From positions 1-64,000 of the forward strand of contig JAGNIU010000004.1 in NCBI GenBank assembly GCA_018000995.1: a DNA stretch of 64,000 nt, written 5' to 3'. Below the pieces are notes generated by a model. That model had not been told where the DNA came from. It saw only the letters and a list, made by a program, of their open reading frames with translations, and searched no databases. Of the stretch, positions 43,646-52,548 are shown in pieces. Numbering within the stretch: position 1 is the first letter of the stretch; each line of letters starts with the position of its first letter. The translations under genes and the position numbers were made by a program. The DNA is from Bacteroidia bacterium (GTDB lineage Bacteria; Bacteroidota; Bacteroidia; B-17B0; Aurantibacillaceae).

Positions 43646-45019
43646 ATGAAACCAAGTATTCCAAGAGGAACAAGAGATTTTGGATCAGCAGAAATGCTGA
43701 AACGGAATTATATTTTCTCTATCCTCCGCAGAAATTTTGAATTATTTGGTTACGAGCCTATCGAAACTCCTTCGATGGAAAACATTGAAACACTTACCGG
43801 AAAATATGGTGATGAAGGCGATCAATTAATTTTCAAAGTGCTAAATTCAAGAATTCACGAAAGTAAAGACAAAGATAAACTTCGCAAGGAATTTGAATTG
43901 TCTTTAGAGACTTCAAGAAACTCAGCAGACTTAACAGAAAAAGCATTACGTTACGATTTAACTGTTCCATTTGCTCGTTATGTTGTGATGAATCAACACA
44001 ATTTAACTTTCCCATTTAAACGTTATCAAATCCAACCGGTTTGGAGAGCAGATCGTCCGCAAAAAGGACGTTACAGAGAGTTTTATCAGTGTGATGCGGA
44101 TATTATCGGAAGTGATTCGTTGATTAATGAACTGGATTTAATTTCATTAATTGATAAATCATTCTCGGAATTAAAAGTTCCTGTCTTATTAAAATTCAAC
44201 AACCGAAAAATATTAAGTGCTATTTCAGAAATCATTAACGCAAAAGATAAAATTATTGAAATAACAATTGCCATAGATAAATTAGATAAGATTGGGAAAG
44301 ATGGTGTGGTGAAAGAATTAACTGAAAAAGGAATTGATTCTTCAGCCATTCAAAAACTAACTCCCCTATTCGATTTTAAAGGAAGCAATGCCGATAAAGT
44401 AAAAACATTAAAGGCTTTTGTAGGCGAAAACGAAATTGGTAAAAAAGGAATTGAAGAGATTGAATATTTATTAAACAATTCAAAAGCTTCTCACGCCACA
44501 ATTGAATTAGATATAACATTAGCCCGCGGATTAAATTATTATACAGGAACCATCTTTGAAGTAAAAGCAAACGCAGGCACTTTCACCCCAAGTATTTTAG
44601 GTGGCGGTCGCTACGACGACTTAACCGGAATTTTTGGTCTGCCTAATATGAGTGGTGTTGGTATTTCTTTTGGTGTGGATAGAATTTATGATGTGATGGA
44701 TGAAATGAACTTATTTCCTGAATCCATCAGTAAAATTTCTTCAACCAAATTGTTGTTTGCGCATTTTGATGAAAGCAATCGTGATTATTGCATTCCTCTT
44801 GCAAACGAACTAAGAAAAAATAATATTTCCTGCGAAATTTATCCTGATGTTACTAAAAAAGTAGCCAAGCAGTTTGATTACGCTAACAAGAAGAATATTC
44901 CTTACGTATGCGTTATCGGCAGCAACGAAATGCAAAACAAACGTTACATGTTAAAAGACATGAGTAACGGAACTCAGGAAGAAATGAGTCTTGAAGAGAT
45001 AATTAAAAAACTTCGTTAG
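43646..45019 (+). CDS. hisS: Histidyl-tRNA synthetase
   Basis: 457 residues, class II. The start MKPSIPRGTRDF is typical. Motif 1 lies in FELFGYEPIETPSME, motif 2 in FRYQIQPVWRADRPQKGRYREFYQCDADIIG (about 130-160), the histidine-specific LARGLNYYTGTIFEV (about 292-306) and motif 3 GVGISFGVDRIYDVM (about 339-353), followed by the HGTP anticodon-binding domain (LLFAHFDESNRDYCIPLANELRKN). It charges tRNA-His. Proximity to argS suggests a shared transcript. A pair of palindromic repeats follows the stop. Confidence 0.96.
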   Translation: MKPSIPRGTRDFGSAEMLKRNYIFSILRRNFELFGYEPIETPSMENIETLTGKYGDEGDQLIFKVLNSRIHESKDKDKLRKEFELSLETSRNSADLTEKALRYDLTVPFARYVVMNQHNLTFPFKRYQIQPVWRADRPQKGRYREFYQCDADIIGSDSLINELDLISLIDKSFSELKVPVLLKFNNRKILSAISEIINAKDKIIEITIAIDKLDKIGKDGVVKELTEKGIDSSAIQKLTPLFDFKGSNADKVKTLKAFVGENEIGKKGIEEIEYLLNNSKASHATIELDITLARGLNYYTGTIFEVKANAGTFTPSILGGGRYDDLTGIFGLPNMSGVGISFGVDRIYDVMDEMNLFPESISKISSTKLLFAHFDESNRDYCIPLANELRKNNISCEIYPDVTKKVAKQFDYANKKNIPYVCVIGSNEMQNKRYMLKDMSNGTQEEMSLEEIIKKLR

Positions 45020-45023
45020 CTTC

Positions 45024-45089
45024 GGACCCTGAAGGGGTCCAATGTTAATAGAAAATATTTTTCACAAACCCACGACCCTGAAGGGGTCG
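45024..45089. repeat. Twin GACCCTGAAGGGGTC palindromes
   Basis: GGACCCTGAAGGGGTCC at 45024-45040 and CGACCCTGAAGGGGTCG at 45073-45089, each an inverted repeat around TGAAG, 32 bp apart between hisS and lhgO. It is a separate REP-like family from the CTTCGACAAGCTCAG one. Confidence 0.8.
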
Positions 45090-45106
45090 AACATCAAATT
45101 GAAGAA

Positions 45107-46327
45107 ATGAGTACAAACAAATACGATATCATTGTTGTTGGCGGAGGAATTGTAGGTTTAGCCACAGCTTACAAATTATCTTTAAAGGTTCCCAACAAAA
45201 CCATTTTAGTTCTGGAAAAAGAAAAAGAAGTCGCTGCGCATCAAACAGGACATAACTCCGGTGTTATTCACTCAGGAATTTATTACAAACCTGGTTCTTA
45301 TAAAGCGATTAAATGTGTTGAAGGAAGAAGAGAATTAGTTCAGTTTGTAAAAGACCATAACATCGCTCACGACATTTGCGGAAAGATTATTGTCGCTACC
45401 CACGAAAGTGAATTAGCGCACATGAACAAAGTTTTCAATAACGGTGTTGCGAATGATGTTGAAGGCATTGAAATGATTGATTCCAAAAAAATAAAAGAGA
45501 TTGAACCGTATTGTGAAGGCATCGCCGGTATTTGGGTGCCTTGCACAGGAATTATTGATTACACTGATGTATCAAGAAAATACGTTGAGTTAATTCATGC
45601 AAAAAGTAATGGCAGTAAAGTTTTAACGGGACAAGAAGTAAAATCGTTCGAGAAAAAAGGAGATATCACAGAAGTAAAAACACAGAACGCAACTTACGAA
45701 GCAAATTATATTATTACATGTGCAGGCTTACAAGCTGATCGTATCGCGAAAAAAGAAGGTCAGAAAAGTGAAGCAGAGATTATTGGTTTCCGCGGAGATT
45801 ATTATGATTTGACGGATAAAGGAAGAAGCAAGGTGAAAAATTTAATTTATCCTGTTCCTAATCCAAAATTCCCATTCTTAGGCGTACACTTTACACGAAT
45901 GATACAAGGTGGTGTGGAGTGTGGACCAAACGCTGTTTTTGTTTTTGACCGTGAAGGTTACAGTAAAACTGCATTCAGTTTAAAAGATACTGTTGCTGCA
46001 TTCACATTTAAAGGCACTTGGAAATTTTTCGGAAAACATTGGCGCTTTGGTATGGATGAATACCGTGGTGCGTTTAGTAAAACATATTTTTTAAATCGTT
46101 TACGTAAATTAATTCCAACGTTACAAATGGAAGATATTGTTACGGCACGTTGTGGTATCCGCGCAATGGCGTTAGGACCGGAAGGTGAAATGCTGGATGA
46201 TTTTAAAATTGAAAAGCACGGAAATGCAATGCACGTTATTAACTCGCCGTCTCCGGCAGCAACTGCATCGTTAGCTTATGGTAACGAAATAGCCACGCAG
46301 GCTGTAGAATACTTTAATTTGAAATAA
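45107..46327 (+). CDS. lhgO: L-2-hydroxyglutarate oxidase
   Basis: 406 residues. The FAD-binding GxGxxG dinucleotide motif is in KYDIIVVGGGIVGLATAYKLS (about 4-24), followed by AAHQTGHNSGVIHSGIYYKPGSYKA, a strong LhgO/L2HGDH signature. The end INSPSPAATASLAYGNEIA is the FAD-contacting C-terminal motif. The enzyme oxidises L-2-hydroxyglutarate to 2-oxoglutarate and passes electrons to the quinone pool at the inner membrane. The start ATG lies 17 bp after the second palindrome. It is probably the only gene on its transcript. Confidence 0.93.
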   Translation: MSTNKYDIIVVGGGIVGLATAYKLSLKVPNKTILVLEKEKEVAAHQTGHNSGVIHSGIYYKPGSYKAIKCVEGRRELVQFVKDHNIAHDICGKIIVATHESELAHMNKVFNNGVANDVEGIEMIDSKKIKEIEPYCEGIAGIWVPCTGIIDYTDVSRKYVELIHAKSNGSKVLTGQEVKSFEKKGDITEVKTQNATYEANYIITCAGLQADRIAKKEGQKSEAEIIGFRGDYYDLTDKGRSKVKNLIYPVPNPKFPFLGVHFTRMIQGGVECGPNAVFVFDREGYSKTAFSLKDTVAAFTFKGTWKFFGKHWRFGMDEYRGAFSKTYFLNRLRKLIPTLQMEDIVTARCGIRAMALGPEGEMLDDFKIEKHGNAMHVINSPSPAATASLAYGNEIATQAVEYFNLK

Positions 46328-46357
46328 TTTGTTTACGGGTGCAAGCGCACAGGTAGA

Positions 46358-46507
46358 TTACATTACAATTACCGCGTCTGGGTACTTTGCTTTCCAATTC
46401 TTTAAAGATGCTTCGTTACGAACCATGATGATGGTTCTTTTGTCGATGCGCAACTTTACAAGGTATTCTTGTTTACTAATGTCGATTTTTTTTGCTGAAG
46501 CTCTCAT
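46358..46507 (-). CDS. Small 49-residue conserved-looking protein
   Basis: MRASAKKIDISKQEYLVKLRI... to ...YPDAVIVM, 49 residues, basic, no signal. A perfect Shine-Dalgarno AGGAGG is centred 11 bases before the ATG (46514-46519 on the minus strand), rare in Bacteroidota, which supports a real gene. The composition (KLRIDKRTIIMVRN, then WKAKYPDAVIVM) looks like a compact two-strand, one-helix fold. It lies in a 430-bp gap, convergent with lhgO and on the same strand as efp. No function is known to me. Confidence 0.6.
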   Translation of the reverse strand: MRASAKKIDISKQEYLVKLRIDKRTIIMVRNEASLKNWKAKYPDAVIVM

Positions 46508-46700
46508 TTGTCTGTCCTCCTCTTTTCTTATTTAAATTCTATATAAAGAACGCAAAAAACGGGCAATTCTTACTTTTTTAGGGTGTTATTATCTGTTAAA
46601 TACGTTAAAACACTGGTTTTAAGGGTATTGATGGGATTTAGATTTCGACGGGAATTTGCCAATATTGGTTGATTTTCGGCTTTTTGTCAGTAAACCCAAT

Positions 46701-46732
46701 AAAAAAGCCCTCCGAGTAAATAGGAAGGCTTT
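46701..46732 (-). terminator. Terminator after efp
   Basis: AAAGCC(T)TCC with GGA(G)GGCTTT and an 9-nt loop, T6 tail on the minus strand. It separates accA-efp from the 49-residue gene. The stretch 46508-46700 otherwise holds only AT-rich sequence with no feature I can name. Confidence 0.8.
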
Positions 46733-46759
46733 AAGCTTTTTAAGTGTTGCAACTTGTAT

Positions 46760-47323
46760 TTACTTCTTTATTCTTTCTACGTATGCTCCGGTACGGGTAT
46801 CAATTTTAACCCAATCTCCTTCATTCATAAATAAAGGGACTTTAATTTCGCTACCACTATCAACAGTTGCAGGCTTCAATGTGTTAGTTGCTGTATCACC
46901 TTTAACACCCGGTTCAGTGTAAGTAATTTGACACTCCACAAAAGTTGGAGCTTCAGCTAAAATAACTTCATCACCTTCAAAACTTATTTTTACTTCCATT
47001 CCTTCTTTCAAAAATTTTCCGGCGTCACCGAATAATAACATAGGAATATGTGTTTGCTCATAAGTTGTATTATCCATTACAACAGCAAATTCTCCTTCAG
47101 GATAAATAAATTGCATTTGTTTGTAATCAACACGCACAACATCAACTAACTCACCACTACGGAAACGGTTTTCAATTTGTTTACCAGTTTTTAAACTACG
47201 CATTTTCGCTTGGTAAAATGCACGTAAGTTACCGGGAGTACGATGTTGGTATTCCATGATCTGCATTAATTCTCCGTTAAAACGAATTACTGATCCAATG
47301 TTTATGTCGCCTGTGTCTGCCAT
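46760..47323 (-). CDS. efp: Translation elongation factor P
   Basis: 187 residues, three beta-barrel domains: KOW-like N-terminus (1-64), central OB domain and C-terminal OB domain (PGVKGDTATNTLKPATVDSGSEIKVPLFMNEGDWVKIDTRTG). It rescues ribosomes stalled at polyproline. The tip loop reads QHRTPGNLRAFY, so the residue equal to E. coli Lys34 is Asn32. Lysine modification of the EpmA type is therefore impossible at that site; this PGN form is usual in Bacteroidota. It lies 38 bp after accA on the same strand. Confidence 0.95.
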   Translation of the reverse strand: MADTGDINIGSVIRFNGELMQIMEYQHRTPGNLRAFYQAKMRSLKTGKQIENRFRSGELVDVVRVDYKQMQFIYPEGEFAVVMDNTTYEQTHIPMLLFGDAGKFLKEGMEVKISFEGDEVILAEAPTFVECQITYTEPGVKGDTATNTLKPATVDSGSEIKVPLFMNEGDWVKIDTRTGAYVERIKK

Positions 47324-47361
47324 AATGAAATTTTAAATGTTGAATTATAAATTTTGATTTT

Positions 47362-48324
47362 TTACGCGTCTAATTCGTGAACAACACCCATTGCACTAAA
47401 TTTATCAATGCGTTGGTTAATGCGTTCTTCAGGACTTAATTTTTTTAATGTTGCAAGATGCTTAAGAATTTCTTGTTTAACAGTTTCAAAAGTTGCTAAT
47501 TGATTACGGTGTGCGCCTCCAACAGGTTCTTTTATCATTCCGTCAATCAAACCATTCTTACTCATGTCATCAGCAGTTAATTTTAAAGCTGCTGCTGCAG
47601 TTTCTTTAAAGCTCCAACTTCTCCATAAAATAGATGAACATGATTCAGGAGAAATAACCGAATACCAAGTGTTCTCTAACATTAATACTTTATCACCAAT
47701 GCCAATTCCTAATGCTCCACCACTCGCTCCTTCTCCAATAATAATACAAATCACCGGCACTTTTAATTGCGCCATCTCTAATAAATTTCTGGCGATTGCT
47801 TCGCCTTGTCCGCGCTCTTCTGCTTCTAATCCGGGATAAGCACCAGGTGTATCAATAAAAGTAACAATTGGTTTATTGAATTTCTCAGCCAGTTTCATTA
47901 AGCGTAAAGCTTTTCTGTAACCTTCAGGATTCGCCATACCAAAACGACGAATTTGACGCATTTTGGTGTTGATACCTTTTTGCTGACCAATAAACATAAC
48001 GGTCTGCCCATCTACGTCACCAAAACCTCCAACCATAGCTTTATCATCACCAACGGTGCGATCGCCATGCAATTCCATAAATGTTTTATTAGAGCAATGA
48101 TCGATATAAGCAAGTGTATAAGGTCTGTCGGGATGACGAGACACTTGCACGCGTTGCCATGGAGTTAAGTTGCTGTATAATTCAACAATTTTTTCCTGAA
48201 CTTTTCCTTCTAATTCGGTGATCGATTTGGATAGATCGACCTTACTTTTTGTAGCCATCTCACGGAGCTTTTCGAGCTCTTTCTCCATCTCCTCTACCGG
48301 CTTTTCAAAATCAAGATACGTCAT
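47362..48324 (-). CDS. accA: Acetyl-CoA carboxylase carboxyltransferase subunit alpha
   Basis: 320 residues, full length. N-terminal helices ([24 protein letters not shown]) precede the crotonase-like domain: [62 protein letters not shown] (about 150-180) and [24 protein letters not shown]. With AccD it moves the carboxyl group from biotin to acetyl-CoA in fatty-acid synthesis. A -7 box TATATTTG lies at 48355-48348, and efp follows in the same operon. Confidence 0.96.
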   Translation of the reverse strand: MTYLDFEKPVEEMEKELEKLREMATKSKVDLSKSITELEGKVQEKIVELYSNLTPWQRVQVSRHPDRPYTLAYIDHCSNKTFMELHGDRTVGDDKAMVGGFGDVDGQTVMFIGQQKGINTKMRQIRRFGMANPEGYRKALRLMKLAEKFNKPIVTFIDTPGAYPGLEAEERGQGEAIARNLLEMAQLKVPVICIIIGEGASGGALGIGIGDKVLMLENTWYSVISPESCSSILWRSWSFKETAAAALKLTADDMSKNGLIDGMIKEPVGGAHRNQLATFETVKQEILKHLATLKKLSPEERINQRIDKFSAMGVVHELDA

Positions 48325-48347
48325 GTGTTTTTAATAAAATTAGCCTG

Positions 48348-48355
48348 CAAATATA
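48348..48355 (-). promoter_or_regulatory. -7 element of the accA-efp promoter
   Basis: Minus-strand TATATTTG, 24 bp upstream of the accA ATG. The -33 box is not clear. Confidence 0.5.
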
Positions 48356-48470
48356 ATCAAAAATAAAACAACTTAAAATGTTTAAAATCAATATGTTAAG
48401 AATGCAATTTATTTATTACTTTAGATTAAACTTTTAACTTGGTTCACGGTCATATATTAAACCCAATTTC

Positions 48471-49919
48471 ATGAAACATTTATACCTTCTTTTGTTTTCT
48501 GTTTTTATGCTTTTAACGCATACAAACTTTTCGCAATGCGTTATCCCGGCTACCTTAACAAAGCAAGGTGAAAAAGCAATGACTACTCCAATTCTAAATC
48601 ATAATATGTCTGCCCGTCGCGATAGTTCTGCTTCAAAACCATATTTATACGTTGCTGCCAAAGCTCAAGGTTTACAGATTTATAATATTTCAAGTTTGTC
48701 TACTCCTGTTTTTGCAGCTTCTGTTGCTGTTTCAGCATTAAGTAATTTAGATGTAAACAGTGTAACACAATCGGGAAATTATTTATTTCTTGCTCTGGGA
48801 GATATTTTTAGTAAGACGGCGCAGAATAGCGGAATGGCGATTGTAAATATTACAAATCCCAATTCTCCAACCGTAACAAGTGTATATTCGTTTACTGCTA
48901 CTAGCGGAACGGGATTTGTTGCCGTAGAAGGTAATTATGCTTATTTAGCAGCCATGCAAAACGGTTTAATAGTCTTGGATGTAACAAATAAATCGGCACC
49001 AGTTTTTGTGTCAAGAATAATTCCAAATGTCAACTTTCCAAAAAATGCTCCAAACGCCACAGAACTTGATAAAATAAATGCAAGAAGTATGGTGGTAAAA
49101 AACAGTATTGTGTATTTATGTTATGATGCAGGAGGGCTCCGTATTATTAACGCCACAACAAAAACGAATTTGAAAGAAACCGGTCGTTATTCAAATCCTG
49201 CTTTATTAACTCGTCCGCGTGCTTATAATAATTTAGTATTAAATGATAGTTTGGTATATGTAGCTTGTGATTATGCAGGGATGGAAGTATTAAAAATTAA
49301 AGACACTTCTAATATTACTTTAACAGGTTGGTGGAATCCATGGAACGCCCATTTAAGTTCTAATACTTGGTTTAATAGTCCAGGTCACACAAACGAAATT
49401 GAATTTGATGCCGGTTGTAAAATGTTATTTATGAGTGCGGGAAAAAGTGATTTAATGGCGGTGAGCGTTGCTAATCCATCTCTTCCTGATTCATGTTCTC
49501 AATATGGAAGTAAATTGGATAGTAGCGGAACGTGGGGTTTAGGAAAATATCAAAATCAAATCTATTTGTGTTATCTATCAACATGGCCTCTATTTACTCC
49601 CTTCAGATCAGAATGGAGTGGTGTCAAGGTTTTAACTTATAACAATGCTTGCTTTACCGGAATAAATGAATTAAAAAAAGAAAATAGTTTTACAGTTTAT
49701 CCAAATCCTGCTTCACAAGAATTATTCGTTAAGTCAGAAAGCGAAAATGGAACTCTTGAGATGTATAACGTAATTGGTGAGATAGTTTTGAAAACGGTAA
49801 TAAGAAAAGGCGAAAACAAATTAAATATCGCAGAGATAAACACAGGTTCGTATTTCTACAAAATAAAATCAACAGAAGGTACTGTAATAAAAACCGGAAA
49901 ATTAATTGTGATGAATTAG
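48471..49919 (+). CDS. T9SS-sorted LVIVD-repeat propeller protein
   Basis: 482 residues. Signal peptide (LLTHTNFSQ), then beta-propeller LVIVD-type units (PYLYVAAKAQGLQIYNISSLSTPVF; NYAYLAAMQNGLIVLDVTNKSAPVF; DSLVYVACDYAGMEVLKIKDTSN; about 55-390), followed by a type A sorting domain (FTVYPNPASQELFVKS ... KTGKLIVMN). It is an extracellular or surface protein of unknown ligand. The gene is convergent with the response regulator gene and their 3' ends overlap by 4 bp. The upstream 146 bp contain TTACTTTAG, a poor -7 match. Confidence 0.88.
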   Translation: MKHLYLLLFSVFMLLTHTNFSQCVIPATLTKQGEKAMTTPILNHNMSARRDSSASKPYLYVAAKAQGLQIYNISSLSTPVFAASVAVSALSNLDVNSVTQSGNYLFLALGDIFSKTAQNSGMAIVNITNPNSPTVTSVYSFTATSGTGFVAVEGNYAYLAAMQNGLIVLDVTNKSAPVFVSRIIPNVNFPKNAPNATELDKINARSMVVKNSIVYLCYDAGGLRIINATTKTNLKETGRYSNPALLTRPRAYNNLVLNDSLVYVACDYAGMEVLKIKDTSNITLTGWWNPWNAHLSSNTWFNSPGHTNEIEFDAGCKMLFMSAGKSDLMAVSVANPSLPDSCSQYGSKLDSSGTWGLGKYQNQIYLCYLSTWPLFTPFRSEWSGVKVLTYNNACFTGINELKKENSFTVYPNPASQELFVKSESENGTLEMYNVIGEIVLKTVIRKGENKLNIAEINTGSYFYKIKSTEGTVIKTGKLIVMN

Positions 49920-50593
49920 TTAGAGAACAAAAAATGATTTGTTTCTAAAAGCTGGTTTTTAACAGCGAACATTACTATACCGGCCGTATTATTTACATCC
50001 AGTTTATTCATAATGTTTTTACGGTGAGTATTTACGGTATGCGTGCTTAACGATAATTTATCGGCAATTTGTTTGTTTGATAAACCTTCGGCAATGTGTT
50101 TTATAATTTCAATTTCGCGTTCAGTAACACCAAAACCTTCGCAAGCGTAAGTTCTGATCATCGCTTTAGTATCCACAACTTCAGGAACAGAAGTTAATAC
50201 AGAAGTAATTTTACCACATAAGAAACGTTCGTTATTTAAAGTAGCAACAATCGCTTCAATAATTTCTTCTCTGTCACACTCTTTCAATAAGTAGCTATCC
50301 ACACCTGAATTAAGTGCGGTATTCATTTCGTTTTTACTTAATGCTTCAGTAATAGCTAGTACTTTTAAGTTTTTCTTTTTACGGCTTAATAATTTAATAT
50401 CTGCCGGAGAAAGATTGAAAGAATAAAAATCAAGAATTAAAATATCAGGAGAAAATGAATTAATTTTTTTAGTCAGATCATCTAAATCAATAACAGCAGA
50501 AGGCATTAACTCGTAACCTTTAAGGCTGCTGATTAAAAGCTCAGCACCTACTCGGCTCAGGTAATTTTTATCGGCTATAAGGACTTTTGTCAA
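49916..50593 (-). CDS. NarL/FixJ-family response regulator
   Basis: 225 residues. The receiver domain (1-120) has the phospho-acceptor Asp55 in DILILDFYSF and the switch residues in LAITEAL and LLKECD. The acidic pocket is weak: only Asp8 in LIADKN stands where most regulators have two acids. A LuxR-type helix-turn-helix follows (GVTEREIEIIKHIAEGLSNKQIADKLSLSTHTVNTHRKNIMNKL, about 155-205). It probably binds DNA as a dimer after phosphorylation by a kinase encoded elsewhere. It lies 57 bp downstream of rnz on the same strand. Confidence 0.9.
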   Translation of the reverse strand: MTKVLIADKNYLSRVGAELLISSLKGYELMPSAVIDLDDLTKKINSFSPDILILDFYSFNLSPADIKLLSRKKKNLKVLAITEALSKNEMNTALNSGVDSYLLKECDREEIIEAIVATLNNERFLCGKITSVLTSVPEVVDTKAMIRTYACEGFGVTEREIEIIKHIAEGLSNKQIADKLSLSTHTVNTHRKNIMNKLDVNNTAGIVMFAVKNQLLETNHFLFSN

Positions 50594-50650
50594 GATTTCT
50601 TATTTAGACTAATTTTAAACAAAAATATAGAAGAAAATCAAATCTACAAA

Positions 50651-51571
50651 CTAAATTTTAAATTTTTTGCCTTCACTTGCCAACATTACATTCTTAAAAA
50701 AGGGGCTGGCCTCCTGAATAAACGGCTCCAAATCACCATAACGGGCTGAATAATGTCCCAATAGTAATTGTTTAACCTTTCCAGCCTTTGCAATTTTTGC
50801 GGCTTGCTCAGCGGTTGAATGAAAGGTCTCACCTGCCCGCATTTCCTTATCATTTAAAAAAGTGCTTTCGTGATATAATAAATCAACACCTTTTATATAC
50901 TTCACTAAATCTTCATCATAAATGGTATCACTGCAATACGCATAACTACGAGGTGGTTCAGGATCAATGGTAACATCTTTATTCTTTATTTTCTTTCCTT
51001 CTTCATTCGTTACATCTAAACCGTGACGTAAATTATTTATTTCGGCTGTTGAGATTTTATTTTTGTCGAGTTTGTCTTTATCAATTTTCCGAAGCAAAGG
51101 TTTTTCTTTGATTAAAAAGCCGGTACAAAAAATACGGTGTTTCATTGGGAAAGAATGTACTTCTACTTTATCATCTTCAAATAATAAATTTAAACCATCA
51201 TCTTTTGTAAAATGCCATTTAATTTCATAATTCATTCTGGTTTCAGAAACATTATTTAATAAATCAATAATGCCTTTTAATTCTTTCGGACAATAAATAT
51301 GTAATTCTTGTTTTCGCCCCAATAAATGCATACTCGCTAAAAATCCGGGCAGACCTAAAAAATGATCGCCGTGTAAATGCGAAATAAAAATGTGATCTAT
51401 TTTCTGGAATTTGGTTTTGTATTTTCTTAATTGAATTTGGGTGGCTTCCCCGCAATCAATTAATAAAAAACGCTCAGCTACATTTAGTAACTGAGCGGAA
51501 GGGTTTCTTTTAGTTGTTGGCGCAGCTGAACTGCTACCTAATATTAATAAATCGAAGGACTGACGTTGCAT
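50651..51571 (-). CDS. rnz: Ribonuclease Z
   Basis: 306 residues, metallo-beta-lactamase fold. It removes the 3' trailer of pre-tRNA. The zinc motif HxHxDH is in FISHLHGDHFLGLPGFL (His65, His67, Asp69, His70); further ligands lie in FPMKHRIFCTGF, SYAYCSDT and LLLGHYSARYGD. The start MQRQSFDLLILGSSSAAPT is usual. Only 4 bp separate it from the T9SS gene upstream, so both share a transcript, an odd pairing of tRNA processing with a secreted protein. Confidence 0.94.
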   Translation of the reverse strand: MQRQSFDLLILGSSSAAPTTKRNPSAQLLNVAERFLLIDCGEATQIQLRKYKTKFQKIDHIFISHLHGDHFLGLPGFLASMHLLGRKQELHIYCPKELKGIIDLLNNVSETRMNYEIKWHFTKDDGLNLLFEDDKVEVHSFPMKHRIFCTGFLIKEKPLLRKIDKDKLDKNKISTAEINNLRHGLDVTNEEGKKIKNKDVTIDPEPPRSYAYCSDTIYDEDLVKYIKGVDLLYHESTFLNDKEMRAGETFHSTAEQAAKIAKAGKVKQLLLGHYSARYGDLEPFIQEASPFFKNVMLASEGKKFKI

Positions 51572-51575
51572 TAAA

Positions 51576-52415
51576 TTAGTTCGTGTACAAAATCATTCGT
51601 TTAGTTTCAGAAAAATTCTTGTATTTAATAGTGTAGAAATACATACCGTTACTTAAGTTCTTACCGTTAAATACGTATTCGTTGTTTCCTAATTGTCCGT
51701 TAATATCAGTTGTGTACATTAATTCACCTAACATATTATGTACTTCTAATTTTGCAGTCCCTTCATCAGCAAGGAAGAAACGTATTGTTGTAGAATTAGT
51801 AAACGGATTTGGAATGTTTTCAAGATTAAATGTATTCTTGCCAATTTCCTTTAAACCAACTGAAGGCGCAATATTAATTACATAATAATCTAATTGCTGC
51901 GTTGATACATTTGTTCCGCCTGTAATATTTGGAGTACTTGAACAATTTCCGAAAGGCTGAATAGTTGCGTAAGCATCAACTTGTAAATGTAAAGTATAAC
52001 TACCCGGTACAGTTGGCGTACCATAAATAGATGCGCAATTATTAGCGTTACCCGGAAACTTTAAAGATGGTGCTGAATTAATTGTACCATTTGCTACTAC
52101 AGGGGTTGAAGAACCAAAGTTTAAACCCGGAGGTAAACCATAATTAACGGTTCCAGTAGGATTGCTTAATACAAAACGGTTAAAGCAAAATTTGATGCTT
52201 AAAGAGATTGTATCTAAAGGAACTTTTACAGTAATATTTTGAACGTAAGGCAAACCAACAGTTCCTGAAATAAAATTGGTTGCGCTGTCAGGGGAAATTC
52301 CAACACTATTTGAAGCCACAAACACTGGGTTTAGTGAACACGTTGGAACCGATTGAGCATTTGACTTAAAACCAAACGCAGCTATTAATAATAAGGATAA
52401 GTAGATTTTCTTCAT
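51576..52415 (-). CDS. T9SS type A sorting domain protein
   Basis: 279 residues. The signal peptide (MKKIYLSLLLIAAFGFKSNAQS) precedes a single beta-rich domain (about 25-190; FISGTVGLPYVQNITVKVPLDT and GSYTLHLQVDAYA, resembling putative Ig-like or cadherin-like modules). A sorting domain follows (NIPNPFTNSTTIRFFLADEGTAKLEVHNMLGELMYTT ... KRMILYTN). It has a Cys-containing segment (KFPGNANNCASIYGTP). Probably secreted or surface anchored. rnz starts 4 bp after the stop. Confidence 0.85.
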   Translation of the reverse strand: MKKIYLSLLLIAAFGFKSNAQSVPTCSLNPVFVASNSVGISPDSATNFISGTVGLPYVQNITVKVPLDTISLSIKFCFNRFVLSNPTGTVNYGLPPGLNFGSSTPVVANGTINSAPSLKFPGNANNCASIYGTPTVPGSYTLHLQVDAYATIQPFGNCSSTPNITGGTNVSTQQLDYYVINIAPSVGLKEIGKNTFNLENIPNPFTNSTTIRFFLADEGTAKLEVHNMLGELMYTTDINGQLGNNEYVFNGKNLSNGMYFYTIKYKNFSETKRMILYTN

Positions 52416-52548
52416 AGGTTTTTATTTTGATTAAAAATACAAAAAACCACTCTTAAAAATCATTTAGATTCAAAAAATTATGAGCTATAAATGATTAGTT
52501 TAAGTAACAAAGCTAATTTTATGGGAAAGAGCTATTTACACAATTTCC

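Noticed and set aside
46329-46535. Plus-strand frame in the lhgO-efp gap
   Set aside because: It overlaps the minus-strand 49-residue gene, which has a ribosome-binding site and better composition.
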